DNA of 64,000 nucleotides from JAEUIX01 sp046156035 (GTDB taxonomy: Bacteria > Planctomycetota > Phycisphaerae > Phycisphaerales > UBA1924): NCBI GenBank assembly GCA_046156035.1, contig JBJXEW010000034.1, positions 11,558 to 75,557 on the forward strand. Reading direction: 5' to 3'. The notes under the pieces are model-generated. The model searched no databases and was not told the DNA's origin. It saw only the letters and a program-made list of their open reading frames with translations. Positions 1 to 9,274 of this stretch are shown in pieces. The translations under genes and the position numbers were made by a program. How positions within the stretch are numbered: the first letter of the stretch is position 1; each line of letters starts with the position of its first letter.

Positions 1-2
1 CG

Positions 3-422
3 CTGGCCCCGCTGTGGCTGCCGGCATGGTTCGGCGGGGCGTTCAACATCTTCATGCTGCGGCAGTTCTTCCGCAGTATCCCGAAGGAACTGGACGAGGC
101 CGCGACGATCGATGGGTGCTCGGAGTGGGGGCTCTTCTGGCGGGTGATTTTGCCGCTGAGCCGCCCGGCGCTGGCGGTGGTGGCCCTGTTCCACTTCATC
201 TACGTCTGGAACGACTTTTTGGGGCCGCTGGTGTTCATTCGGGATCAGGATCAGTTCACGCTTGCTCAGGGCTTGCAGTTGTATCAAGGGCAGGCGGGTA
301 TGACGCCGTGGAACCTGCTGATGGCGGCGAGCACGATGGTGGTGGCGCCGATCTTGGTGCTGTTTGCGCTCACGCAGCGGACATTTGTGCGGGGCGTGGC
401 CAGTGAGGGCCTGAAGGACTAG
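3..422 (+). CDS. Carbohydrate ABC transporter permease (MalG type), 3' part
   Basis: The reading frame is open from the left edge, so the start lies outside the window; about 139 C-terminal residues are present. The sequence around residues 10-40 (RQFFRSIPKELDEAA followed by DGCSEWGLFWRVILP) is the cytoplasmic EAA loop that docks with the ATPase in binding-protein-dependent permeases, and the spacing and hydrophobic segments fit the MalG subfamily. Two membrane segments follow the loop and the protein ends a few residues after the last one, which is normal. It would form the inner-membrane channel of a sugar importer together with a MalF-type partner, expected upstream and outside the window. 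The substrate cannot be told from this fragment. Confidence 0.9.
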   Translation: MAPLWLPAWFGGAFNIFMLRQFFRSIPKELDEAATIDGCSEWGLFWRVILPLSRPALAVVALFHFIYVWNDFLGPLVFIRDQDQFTLAQGLQLYQGQAGMTPWNLLMAASTMVVAPILVLFALTQRTFVRGVASEGLKD

Positions 423-507
423 GGCCGCAAACAAAGGGCAAACATCGGGGAGCGGTCCCCGGTTCGCGCGGGGCGTGTCAAACTGCACAAGATACGCTCG
501 ATTAGGC

Positions 508-536
508 TTGCCAAGTCGCCGAAAAGGCTGCACAAT
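508..536 (+). promoter_or_regulatory. Candidate sigma-70 promoter of the 612 gene
   Basis: TTGCCA (508-513), a 17-base spacer and CACAAT (531-536) sit about 75 bases before the start codon of the next gene, in the 183-base gap after the permease. The -10 box is weak; this is a pattern match only. Confidence 0.35.
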
Positions 537-611
537 GTAACCGCTTACTCTCTGCGCACGGGTGCCGCGTACCGGTACTCTGGCGTGGCGTAAAGCCGGA
601 GGGTCGTGGAT

Positions 612-1592
612 ATGAAGGCACGTTTTCAAGTGATGGCGGCGGGTCTGGTTGCCGCGTGTGGCATGGCGGCGCAGGCGCAGACGCCCGGCCCGCTCACGAA
701 CGGGAGTTTCGAGGAGCAGAACCCGTTCAACGCGAACGAGCCGCGTGGCTGGCACAACGCGTCCAACCCGAGCGAGGCTGTGTACCGCAAGACGCCCATG
801 GACGGCCTGATGCCGATGGCGATCATGCGCACGGGCAATCGCTCGGTCATGCTGCGCCCGGTGCCGGGCAGCGGCGGCAGTGGCACCGTGCGTGCATGGA
901 CCACCGACGTGCAGAACTTCTTCTCGCCCGGCTTCCCGTTCTATGACCCGTTCCTGGAGTACGGTGGTGGCGACGTGCATGTGCGCGGCTACTACGCGAT
1001 TCCCGCGACCAACCCGATCAGCGACCCGTTGGAAAACGTGGGCATGCGGCTGGATATCAAACTGGGCAACCAGGACTTCGCCACCAAGGACATCCACGAG
1101 AACACGCTCATCAACGGGCACACCAACGGCGAGTGGGTCTTCTTTGAGGCCGTCTTCACCATGGCCGATATCGAGCAGCGGGTGGCCGATTCGATCGAGA
1201 ATGGCTTCCCGCCCGCCAGCGATCCCGACCACTGCAAAATCACGCTCAGCCGATTCGCCAACTTTCCTGAAGGCGTGACCAGCAACGGCGTGATCTTCTG
1301 GGAAGACATGACTTTCCAGCAGATCGCGGCCCCGACTTGCACGCTTGACTACAACCTTGACACCGTGGTGAACCCCGACGACTTGGGCGACTTCATCACC
1401 GACTACTACACATCGCCCGCGATCCCCGGCCCCGGCGGTTATGCGGTGCCCTGCCCGGAGAACTCCGCCCCCTACGACCAGGGCTACAAGACGGCCTTCG
1501 TGGTCGGCGGCGGCGGCCAGTGCAACGAGCCCTTCCCGGACAACCTGGGCGACTGGATCACCCAGTATTTCGGTGACCAGACCTGCGGCTGA
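612..1592 (+). CDS. Secreted protein with C-terminal dockerin-like module
   Basis: This is a 326-residue exported protein of unknown function. I start it at the ATG at 612, because GGAGGG at 598-603 is well spaced for it and too close for the in-frame GTG at 606. Residues 1-23 are a signal peptide ending AAQAQ. The body resembles a beta-sandwich, carbohydrate-binding-like fold (it opens with NGSFEEQNPF, as many such domains do), but I cannot assign a family. From about residue 243 the protein ends in a two-part module: a dockerin-like loop with NPDDLGDFITDYY, a GPGGYA linker, then QCNEPFPDNLGDWITQYF and a terminal Cys. Two other proteins here share this whole layout or its first half. It follows a sugar permease, so a role in polysaccharide binding is possible but unproven. 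Confidence 0.8.
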   Translation: MKARFQVMAAGLVAACGMAAQAQTPGPLTNGSFEEQNPFNANEPRGWHNASNPSEAVYRKTPMDGLMPMAIMRTGNRSVMLRPVPGSGGSGTVRAWTTDVQNFFSPGFPFYDPFLEYGGGDVHVRGYYAIPATNPISDPLENVGMRLDIKLGNQDFATKDIHENTLINGHTNGEWVFFEAVFTMADIEQRVADSIENGFPPASDPDHCKITLSRFANFPEGVTSNGVIFWEDMTFQQIAAPTCTLDYNLDTVVNPDDLGDFITDYYTSPAIPGPGGYAVPCPENSAPYDQGYKTAFVVGGGGQCNEPFPDNLGDWITQYFGDQTCG

Positions 1593-1621
1593 ACCGCCAA
1601 CGCCTTTGGCGCGATTTCTCA

Positions 1622-1660
1622 CAAGGCCCCGAACGATGTTTCGTCGGGGCCTTGTTCTTG
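1622..1660 (+). terminator. Rho-independent terminator
   Basis: CAAGGCCCCGA (1622-1632) pairs perfectly with TCGGGGCCTTG (1644-1654) across an 11-base loop, followed by TTCTTG. It closes the 612 transcription unit. Confidence 0.75.
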
Positions 1661-1826
1661 CGCAGACGGGGCACGGCGGTCGCCATAGAATGGCGCGTCG
1701 GTCGTGTTTCGGGGCGAGGGTTCGCTTCGGTCCGATTCGTCTGGATGGTCCTCTCGCGGTGCGGCCGCGCGTGGATGCCGGTCAGGCGCGGCAGGGCCGA
1801 TGCGCACACGGGTGGTCGCGAATCTC

Positions 1827-4800
1827 ATGCACGTCATTCACGCAAACTGGTCTGCTCACGGCGAAGGGTCCGGCGTGGCCGTCTGGGCGGAGAGCACGGT
1901 GGTTCAGGCGGCCGTCGGCAACTCCAGCGCGCTCGTGGCGGGCGCGGTCGGATCGCCCTCGCACCCGTTCGCGGCATCCGCAGAGCGTGTGGGTGAACTG
2001 CTGGCGACCGTCGCCCCGCAGTCGGCGGGCTGGGCACGGCGCGTGGTTGAGGTCGCGCTTCCGGCGCGGGCCGGCCGGCCCGTGGCCAGCCCCAGTTTGG
2101 CGCACGACCTTGGCGATGCCAGCGAGGGCATCGCCACACTGACCACGTTCCGCGTGCCTGCCATCGTCGTGCCCCCGGCCGACGTGCCGGATGCCCTTGA
2201 GGCGATTGAGGGCCTGCCGGCCGTGAGCGACGACCCGATGCGCACGGGGCCCCATGCTGTGCCCGTCCACATCGGCGCCAGCGTCGAGTTCTTCGCGCGC
2301 GCGGGCCGCTTCGTGCGCTGGCTGCTGGTGCAGCAGCGCCTGGTGCCCACCGTCGTGCAGGACTTCTCGGGTGGTCTGCGCGGCCTCTGGCAGCCTTGGC
2401 TGGCGGATGACTTTGTGGCCGCGCGGGTGTCGAGCCTGCTGGCGGGCATGCCCGCCGCGGCTCGGGCGGGCGTGGATTCACTCGGGCACGAGCCCTGGCC
2501 CATCGTGGAAGATTTTCTGGTTCGGGTGGTTGATGCCAGCGTGCGCGCTGTGATGCGCTCAGAGAACATGGTTGAAACGATTGAGGGCCGGCTCGACCAG
2601 CCCGACCCGCATGTGCAGTGGCTGGCGGGGCTGCTGCGCCCCGAGACCGAAGTGATCGCCCCGCCCGCCCAGCGGCCCGATGTGCTCAAGCGCGTGCGGA
2701 ACTGGATCGGTGCGCTCGATGCGCGTGCCCCCGGCTCCACATGGAGGCTCTGCCTGCGCCTCGCCGAACCCGTGGACCTGACGGGCCTGGCCGAGTTCAG
2801 CGTGCCGGGCGCAAGTGTGCGCTGGAGCCTGTCGCTGCACCTGCAGTCGCTCGATGACCTCTCGCTGGTAATCGACGCGGCCGACATCTGGACGCTCCCC
2901 ACCGACGGCGCGACGGTCGGCGGACGCCACGTGGACAAGCCCGCCGAGTTGTTGCTGGGCGAACTTGGCCGCGCGGCGCGTCTGTACAAGCCGCTTGAAG
3001 AGGTGCTCAAGGAGAGCGAGCCGATCGAGGTCGTGCTCTCCACCGCGCAGGCGTACACCTTTCTGCGCGAGGTGCGGCCGGTGCTCATCGAGCAGGGTGT
3101 GGGCGTTCTGGCGCCAGAATGGTGGGATGCGCCCGACACCCGGCTGGGCGTGCGCCTGAAACTCGACAGTCCGGAGATGCTCTCGGAGGCGATCTCCGGC
3201 GTTGCATCGGCCGGCGGGCCCCGCCTAGGTCTGAACACGCTCGTGAAGTACGCGTGGCAGGTCACGATCGGGGATGCGACGCTGAGCCTGGCGGAGTTCG
3301 AGAAACTGGCCGCCTTGCGCAGCCCGCTGGTGCTCATCGGCGGCCGCTGGGTCGAGATCCGGCCCGAAGACGTGAAGGCCGCTGTCGGCTTCATGCGCGA
3401 GAACCCGGGCGGTGAGATGACCGTGGGCAGGGCCATGCGCCTCGCCTACGCGGCCGACCCGCGCGAGACGGGTCTGCCCGTGTTCGGCATGAACGCGACC
3501 GGGTGGGTTGGTGAGATTTTCGGCAACGCCGCGGCAGACACGACCGTGCCCATGCTGGCACCCCCCGATGGGTTTGTGGGCTCACTGCGGCCGTACCAGA
3601 TCAAGGGCTTGTCGTGGCTCGCGTTCCTCGACCGTTTCGGCCTGGGTGCCTGCCTCGCCGACGACATGGGTCTGGGCAAAACCATCCAACTCCTCGCAAT
3701 GCTCCTGCACGAGCGCAACGCGGTGGCCGGTCAGGCCGCGGTGAAACTGAACCCGACACTGCTCGTCGTGCCGACGAGCGTGGTGGGCAACTGGGTGCGC
3801 GAGACGGCCCGCTTTGCTCCGGCACTCCGTGTGCACGTGCATCACGGTGTGGAGCGGCCGCGGGGCACGGCCCTGATCGAGGCGGCCAGCGCGGCGGACC
3901 TGGTGGTGACCACGTACGCGCTGGTGCACAGAGACCTGGCAGAGTTGGAACGTGTGGAGTGGGGGCGCCTCGCGCTGGATGAAGCGCAGAACATCAAGAA
4001 CCCCGGCACGAAGCAGTCGCAGGCCGTGCGGGCCATCAACACGCCGCGGCGCGTGGCGCTCACGGGCACGCCGATCGAGAACCGCCTGAGTGAACTCTGG
4101 TCGATCGTGGATTTTCTCAACCCCGGCCTGCTGGGCACCGCTGGCGACTTCCGCACGCGCTTCGCCGTGCCGATCGAACGCTACCGCGATCCGCATCGCG
4201 CCAAGCAACTGCGCGGCGTGGTGCAGCCCTTTGTGCTCCGTCGCCTCAAAACCGACCCCAACGTCATCAGCGATCTGCCCGAGAAGGTCGAGACCAAGGA
4301 GTTCTGCTACCTCACACCGGAGCAGGCGGCTCTGTACGAGACGGCCGTGAAGCGCATGCTGAGCGCGGCGGAGGATTCCGACGGCATCCAGCGCCGCGGC
4401 GTGATCCTCGCCGGACTGGTGCGCCTCAAGCAGATCTGCAACCACCCCCGTCAGTTCCTCAAAGATGCCGACCCGCTCCTGCTCGCGATGGGCGATGCCG
4501 ATGTGGATGTGAACGGCAGCGCGCTGGAGGCCCCGCACGACCCCCACCGCTCGGGCAAGTGCGCCCGCCTCATCGAGATGCTCGACGAGGTCCTCTCTGC
4601 GGGCGGTCAGGCCTTGGTCTTCACGCAATTCCGCCAGATGGGCACGATTTTGGCCAAGATGCTCCGGCACGAACTCGACCGCGAGGTGCTCTTCCTGCAC
4701 GGCGGCACGGCGCCCAAAGACCGCGATGCGATGGTGGCGCGCTTCCAGAAGGGCGACGGCTCGGCACCCATCTTCATTCTCTCGCTCAAGGCGGGCGGCG

Positions 4801-5099
4801 TGGGCCTGAACCTCACGGGCGCAAACCACGTCTTCCACTTTGACCGGTGGTGGAACCCGGCGGTGGAGTCGCAGGCCACGGACCGCGCGTACCGCATCGG
4901 GCAGACGCGCACGGTGCAGGTTCACAAGTTTGTGGTCGCGGGCACGCTGGAAGAACGCATCGACCAGATGATCGAGATGAAGGCCGCGCTTGCAGACAAC
5001 GTCATCGGCTCGGGCGAGGCGTGGCTGACCGAACTCACGCTCTCGCAGTTGAAGGACATCCTCGCGCTGCGGCCCGACGCGGTGGAGGTGGACGAGTGA
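1827..5099 (+). CDS. SNF2-family DEAD/DEAH helicase with SNF2-associated N-terminal domain
   Basis: A 1090-residue ATP-dependent DNA translocase of the bacterial SNF2 (HepA/RapA-like) type. The start is taken at the ATG at 1827 because family members usually begin shortly before a His/Trp segment like MHVIHANW; ATGs at 1704 and 1800 are possible. The first half is the SNF2-associated region. The helicase core begins near residue 590: DDMGLGKT is motif I, LALDEAQN is the DEAH-type Walker B motif, and ALTGTPIENRLSELWS follows as motif III. The C-terminal lobe has LVFTQFRQMG, LSLKAGGVGLNLT and FDRWWNPAVESQATDRAYRIGQ. All catalytic motifs look intact. Its stop overlaps the start of the SWIM protein, so the two are probably translated together; SNF2/SWIM pairing is common in bacteria, and a role in nucleic-acid remodelling or repair is inferred. 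Confidence 0.93.
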   Translation: MHVIHANWSAHGEGSGVAVWAESTVVQAAVGNSSALVAGAVGSPSHPFAASAERVGELLATVAPQSAGWARRVVEVALPARAGRPVASPSLAHDLGDASEGIATLTTFRVPAIVVPPADVPDALEAIEGLPAVSDDPMRTGPHAVPVHIGASVEFFARAGRFVRWLLVQQRLVPTVVQDFSGGLRGLWQPWLADDFVAARVSSLLAGMPAAARAGVDSLGHEPWPIVEDFLVRVVDASVRAVMRSENMVETIEGRLDQPDPHVQWLAGLLRPETEVIAPPAQRPDVLKRVRNWIGALDARAPGSTWRLCLRLAEPVDLTGLAEFSVPGASVRWSLSLHLQSLDDLSLVIDAADIWTLPTDGATVGGRHVDKPAELLLGELGRAARLYKPLEEVLKESEPIEVVLSTAQAYTFLREVRPVLIEQGVGVLAPEWWDAPDTRLGVRLKLDSPEMLSEAISGVASAGGPRLGLNTLVKYAWQVTIGDATLSLAEFEKLAALRSPLVLIGGRWVEIRPEDVKAAVGFMRENPGGEMTVGRAMRLAYAADPRETGLPVFGMNATGWVGEIFGNAAADTTVPMLAPPDGFVGSLRPYQIKGLSWLAFLDRFGLGACLADDMGLGKTIQLLAMLLHERNAVAGQAAVKLNPTLLVVPTSVVGNWVRETARFAPALRVHVHHGVERPRGTALIEAASAADLVVTTYALVHRDLAELERVEWGRLALDEAQNIKNPGTKQSQAVRAINTPRRVALTGTPIENRLSELWSIVDFLNPGLLGTAGDFRTRFAVPIERYRDPHRAKQLRGVVQPFVLRRLKTDPNVISDLPEKVETKEFCYLTPEQAALYETAVKRMLSAAEDSDGIQRRGVILAGLVRLKQICNHPRQFLKDADPLLLAMGDADVDVNGSALEAPHDPHRSGKCARLIEMLDEVLSAGGQALVFTQFRQMGTILAKMLRHELDREVLFLHGGTAPKDRDAMVARFQKGDGSAPIFILSLKAGGVGLNLTGANHVFHFDRWWNPAVESQATDRAYRIGQTRTVQVHKFVVAGTLEERIDQMIEMKAALADNVIGSGEAWLTELTLSQLKDILALRPDAVEVDE

Positions 5100-6133
5100 G
5101 CACGCTCCCGCCGTCTTCATCGCCCAACCCATACCGGCCCTTCCAGCCGCGCCCGAATCCGCCCGCGGCCAACCCGCGCAAGGTGCGCGGCGGGGAAAGG
5201 CCGGAAACCCGCGATGGGTTGCCCTTGGCGTGGGCCGGCCAGCGACTCATGCGACTGTTGGAGTCGGTCGCCTCCGGTGCCGCGATGACGGAGGGCGTGG
5301 CGTATGCCAAGGCCGGGCAGGTGCGGTCGCTCACCACGGGGCCGGGGCACGTTTCCGCCCGTGTTCAGGGTCGCGTCTTCGCCGCGTATCAGGTAGACCT
5401 GCGTCTGCCCGTGTTCACGCACGAGCAGTGGGAACTGGCCCTCGCCGCGATGGCGCGCGAGGCCCGCCACCTTGCCAGCCTGCTCTCGGGCGAGGTGCCC
5501 GCGGGCATCGAGGATGTGTTCGCGCCCTTGCACCTGCGGCTTTTCCCGCAAGACGCGAGCGAGATCGCGGCCAGTTGCAACTGCGGTCGCTTCGACCACA
5601 ACACGCCGGCGACGCCCTGGTGCAAGCACGTTGCGTGCGCCATCGCCGTGCTGGCCGACCGCGTGAGCCGCGACCCGTTCCGCGTCTTCGCCCTGCGCGG
5701 CTTGGCGAAGGAGGACCTGCTGGAGCGCCTGCGGCAGCAGCGGGCCCTTCTCGCGGCCCGCGTGGCCGTCGGCGAGGGGCCGGTTGGCGCTGGCGGGGCC
5801 GGCGCGCCCAGCGGTGCGTTGATGATCGGCCGCCCCGTGGCCGCCTATTCGCCGCGTGTGCCGGGCGTAGGCGAGCAGCCCGCGGCCCCTCTGGCCCACT
5901 GCCTGGATGGGTTCTGGAACAGGCCCGCTGGCGCGCCGGAGTTGGAACTGGCCCTGGAGCCTCCGCAGGTGACCCACCCCATGCTCCGCCGCTTGGGGCC
6001 GAGTCCGTTCGCTGCGGGCAAGTTCCCTCTGGTGGGGCTGCTGGCAACGTGCTACGAGGTGATCGGTCAGCGGGCGTTGGAAGGGCCACAGGCGCCCGAG
6101 GGGCCGGTGCCCGAAGACCCCCCGGCCGCGTGA
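5096..6133 (+). CDS. SWIM zinc-finger protein, partner of the SNF2 helicase
   Basis: A 345-residue protein starting at a GTG that overlaps the TGA of the helicase gene (GTGA), which indicates translational coupling. The SWIM zinc finger (CxC...CxH) lies near residues 160-185: SCNCGRFDHN followed by PWCKHVACAI. SWIM domains bind DNA or proteins and are typically encoded beside SNF2 helicases. The N-terminus is Pro-rich and probably disordered; after the zinc finger comes a Gly/Ala-rich linker and a C-terminal region without a recognisable domain. The protein likely works as the targeting or regulatory subunit of the helicase. Confidence 0.88.
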   Translation: MSTLPPSSSPNPYRPFQPRPNPPAANPRKVRGGERPETRDGLPLAWAGQRLMRLLESVASGAAMTEGVAYAKAGQVRSLTTGPGHVSARVQGRVFAAYQVDLRLPVFTHEQWELALAAMAREARHLASLLSGEVPAGIEDVFAPLHLRLFPQDASEIAASCNCGRFDHNTPATPWCKHVACAIAVLADRVSRDPFRVFALRGLAKEDLLERLRQQRALLAARVAVGEGPVGAGGAGAPSGALMIGRPVAAYSPRVPGVGEQPAAPLAHCLDGFWNRPAGAPELELALEPPQVTHPMLRRLGPSPFAAGKFPLVGLLATCYEVIGQRALEGPQAPEGPVPEDPPAA

Positions 6134-6193
6134 TGGCCCAAGCGTGGAGCCTTGCACGCGCGCGGCCCGTGACCACAACCGATACAATCGCCC

Positions 6194-6922
6194 ATGGCCT
6201 CGCTCCCTGTGGGCACACCGCTCGGCAACCTTGCCCGCATTCTGCACGCGGCCAGCGTGCTCGGCCCCTTTGCGTGGGGCGGTGGGGCGCACCGGCGTGC
6301 GCCGGGCGGCCCTGCGGAGGGTGGTGTGGGGGGTGGTGGATCGGGGGATGGCGCGTCGACACTCTCCGGCGACCTTCTGGCCCTGTTCACGCTTCTTCGC
6401 GACCGCAGCGTGCCCCGGCTCCTGGTGGGCGGCATCGCGCTCCTCAAGTACATCGACGGGCGCAACACCGATGATGTGGACCTGCTCATCTCCTCCGCCG
6501 GGCTTGCCAAAGTGCCGGAGATCGTCATCGCTGACCGCAACAACGACTTCGCCCGCGGCACCTTCCGCAGTCTGCGCGTGGACATTTTGCTCACCGAGAA
6601 CCCGCTCTTCCGGCTTGTGCATGAGGGCTACGCCACCACCCATCGCTTCAACGAGATTGAAGTGCCGGTGGCCACCGCCGCGGGCCTGGTGATCCTCAAA
6701 CTTTACGCGCTGCCGTCCGTCTACAAACAGAGCGACCTGCAACGTGCCGCTCTCTATGAAACCGACATCGCCATGCTCTGCCAGCGCTGCCAACTGGCCT
6801 TGCCCCCATTGCTGGCCTCGGTGCGCACGCACGTTGAGCCCGGTCAGTTCGAGGAACTTGCACGCATCGCCGCCGAGATCGAGGCGCGGCTGGCGAGAAT
6901 GAACGCCCACAAGGGTGTGTAA
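6194..6922 (+). CDS. Nucleotidyltransferase-fold protein (AbiEii-like)
   Basis: A 242-residue protein. Residues 1-60 are a Gly-rich low-complexity stretch with no predicted domain, so the true start could be later, although no better in-frame ATG is visible. Residues 70-100 carry LLVGGIALLKYIDGRNTDDV followed by DLLI, the GG...DxD pattern of the minimal nucleotidyltransferase fold seen in AbiEii-type proteins. A second acidic position is in LRVDILL. AbiEii proteins are the toxin half of AbiE abortive-infection systems, but no AbiEi partner is adjacent, and similar stand-alone genes exist. The upstream helicase genes read in the same direction 60 bases away. Function is therefore uncertain. 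Confidence 0.65.
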   Translation: MASLPVGTPLGNLARILHAASVLGPFAWGGGAHRRAPGGPAEGGVGGGGSGDGASTLSGDLLALFTLLRDRSVPRLLVGGIALLKYIDGRNTDDVDLLISSAGLAKVPEIVIADRNNDFARGTFRSLRVDILLTENPLFRLVHEGYATTHRFNEIEVPVATAAGLVILKLYALPSVYKQSDLQRAALYETDIAMLCQRCQLALPPLLASVRTHVEPGQFEELARIAAEIEARLARMNAHKGV

Positions 6923-6959
6923 CCGGTGGTCCCGCTCTCCGCCGACGCTACCCCTCAGA

Positions 6960-6987
6960 TTGACCCGGCCCGCGAACTCTCTACTAT
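6960..6987 (+). promoter_or_regulatory. Candidate sigma-70 promoter upstream of an unexplained leader
   Basis: TTGACC (6960-6965), 16 bases, then TACTAT (6982-6987): the best promoter match in this part of the window. It lies about 260 bases before the tRNA, so the first product would be the GC-rich structured stretch between 6994 and 7250. It may drive the tRNA and glmU-like gene with a long processed leader, or a small RNA. Confidence 0.45.
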
Positions 6988-6993
6988 CCCCCA

Positions 6994-7250
6994 TCGGAGC
7001 CGATCACGACGGACGCTCGCCCAGGCGAGCCGAGGCGTGGTCAGGGGCCTTCCCATCGCGGCTGATGGACGGTTCCAGTTCCCACCGGCGGCGTGTTGCC
7101 ACCGGCTGCCGCGGCCTCCGAAACGCTCGAATGGCGTCTCTCGGACCGCGCAGGTGTGCGGTTCCTAGGGTCAAGGTCCGTGCCCCATCGGCACGGGCCG
7201 TCGCGGCGGAGGTTTGTGGTCCGGGTGTTCCCCGGCAGAGCCATTTTCAC
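6994..7250 (+). other. Structured intergenic region before tRNA-Gln
   Basis: No credible reading frame is visible here. Several strong stems can be drawn: GCTCGCC/GGCGAGC around 7015-7030 inside an outer GATCACG/CGTGGTC pairing, and GTGCC/GGCAC near 7190. It does not match the conserved sequences of RNase P RNA, SRP RNA or tmRNA that I know. It is either a long leader of the tRNA transcript or an unrecognised RNA. Confidence 0.3.
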
Positions 7251-7321
7251 TGGCCGATGGTGTAACGGTAGCACAGCAGTTTTTGGTACTGCTTGTCCTG
7301 GTTCAAATCCAGGTCGGCCAG
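7251..7321 (+). tRNA. tRNA-Gln (anticodon TTG)
   Basis: The cloverleaf folds cleanly: acceptor stem TGGCCGA (7251-7257) with TCGGCCA (7314-7320) and discriminator G at 7321; D stem GTGT/GCAC; anticodon stem GCAGT/ACTGC with loop TTTTGGT giving anticodon TTG; T arm CCTGG TTCAAAT CCAGG. The anticodon reads CAA/CAG glutamine codons. CCA is not encoded. It lies 32 bases before the glmU-like gene and is probably cotranscribed with it. Confidence 0.95.
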
Positions 7322-7353
7322 CTTTTTCCCATCGCGCTCGTTCGCGCTTCACG

Positions 7354-8165
7354 ATGCTCGCTTCATCCAGCCAACCCGCGCCCATTGCCGTCATCCTTGC
7401 CGCGGGCAAGGGCACGCGCATGCAGAGCGACCTGCCCAAGGTGCTGCACCCCATCGGCGGGAGGCCGATGGTGCACGCGGTGGTTGATGCCTGCGCCGAG
7501 GCCGGCTGCCGGCGCATCATTCTCGTGGTCGGTTACATGCAGGACCTCGTGCGGGAAACCTTCGCTGGCACGGTCGGTGCGATTAGGTCGGCGGGGGTGG
7601 AGTTCGCCGTCCAGGATCAGCAACTGGGCACCGGCCACGCCGTGCAGTGCTGCGCGGCGGCGTTGCAGGCCGCCAGCGTCACGCCCGGTCAGGCGGTGTT
7701 CGTGCTCGCGGGCGACGGGCCGCTGATTCGCCCGCGCACGCTCAGGGTGCTGCTGGAGCGGCACCGGTCCGCCGGCGCGACGAGCACGCTCGCTACATCC
7801 ATCATCGCCGACCCGACGGGGTACGGCCGCATCGTGCGAGACGGCTCCGGACGGTTCACCGGCATCGTGGAGCACAAGCAGTGCAGCCCCGAGCAACTGG
7901 CCATCCGTGAGGTGAACCCGAGTTACTACTGCTTCGACGCGCAGGCCCTGTTCGGTACGCTCCCCGCCCTCAAGCGCAACGACCCTTCCGGCGAGTACTA
8001 CATCACCGACGTGCCCGCCCTGCAACTCGCCCGCGGCGAGCGTGTCGAGGTGATCGACGCGGTGCCGCCCGAGGATGTGCTTTCCATCAACACGCCCGAT
8101 CAACTGGCCGAGGTGGACGCGATTTACAGGCGGCGGGCCGTCGCGGCCGCCGCGGGAGCACCGGC

Positions 8166-8169
<4 letters not shown>
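7354..8169 (+). CDS. UDP-N-acetylglucosamine pyrophosphorylase-type nucleotidyltransferase (GlmU N-terminal domain only)
   Basis: A 271-residue sugar-1-phosphate uridylyltransferase. VILAAGKGTRMQSDLPKVL near the N-terminus is the nucleotide-binding signature, followed by AGDGPL (metal-binding Asp), GYGRI, and IVEHKQCS with the later EVNPSYYCF, all in GlmU order. Full GlmU is about 450 residues with a left-handed beta-helix acetyltransferase domain; here the protein stops after the linker helix, so it probably makes UDP-GlcNAc from GlcNAc-1-phosphate but cannot acetylate GlcN-1-phosphate itself. The next gene starts inside its stop codon. The glmU-prs-rplY-pth order is a classic bacterial arrangement. 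It feeds peptidoglycan and envelope sugar synthesis. Confidence 0.88.
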
Positions 8170-9149
<980 letters not shown>

Positions 9150-9155
9150 ACAGCA

Positions 9156-9188
9156 GGAGGCATTGGGCACTGGGCATCGGGCACTGGT
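9156..9188 (+). repeat. Dispersed GGGCACTG-type repeat, intergenic copy
   Basis: The stretch contains CATTGGGCACTGGGCATCG and GGGCACTGG in tandem. The same unit occurs at 14156-14184 inside the mutase gene and at 60713-60742 inside nadB. Confidence 0.7.
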
Positions 9189-9274
9189 GCAAGCCAAAGC
9201 CCGGGAATCAGGACTCAGCATCACGCATTCACGACCGCACTCAAACCATCCTGTAAACCAGAAGGATTAGACCC

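Noticed and set aside
3582..5132. A 516-codon open frame antisense to the SNF2 gene
   Set aside because: It mirrors the helicase gene in high-GC DNA, has no family motif and lacks a ribosome site; the plus strand carries all helicase motifs.
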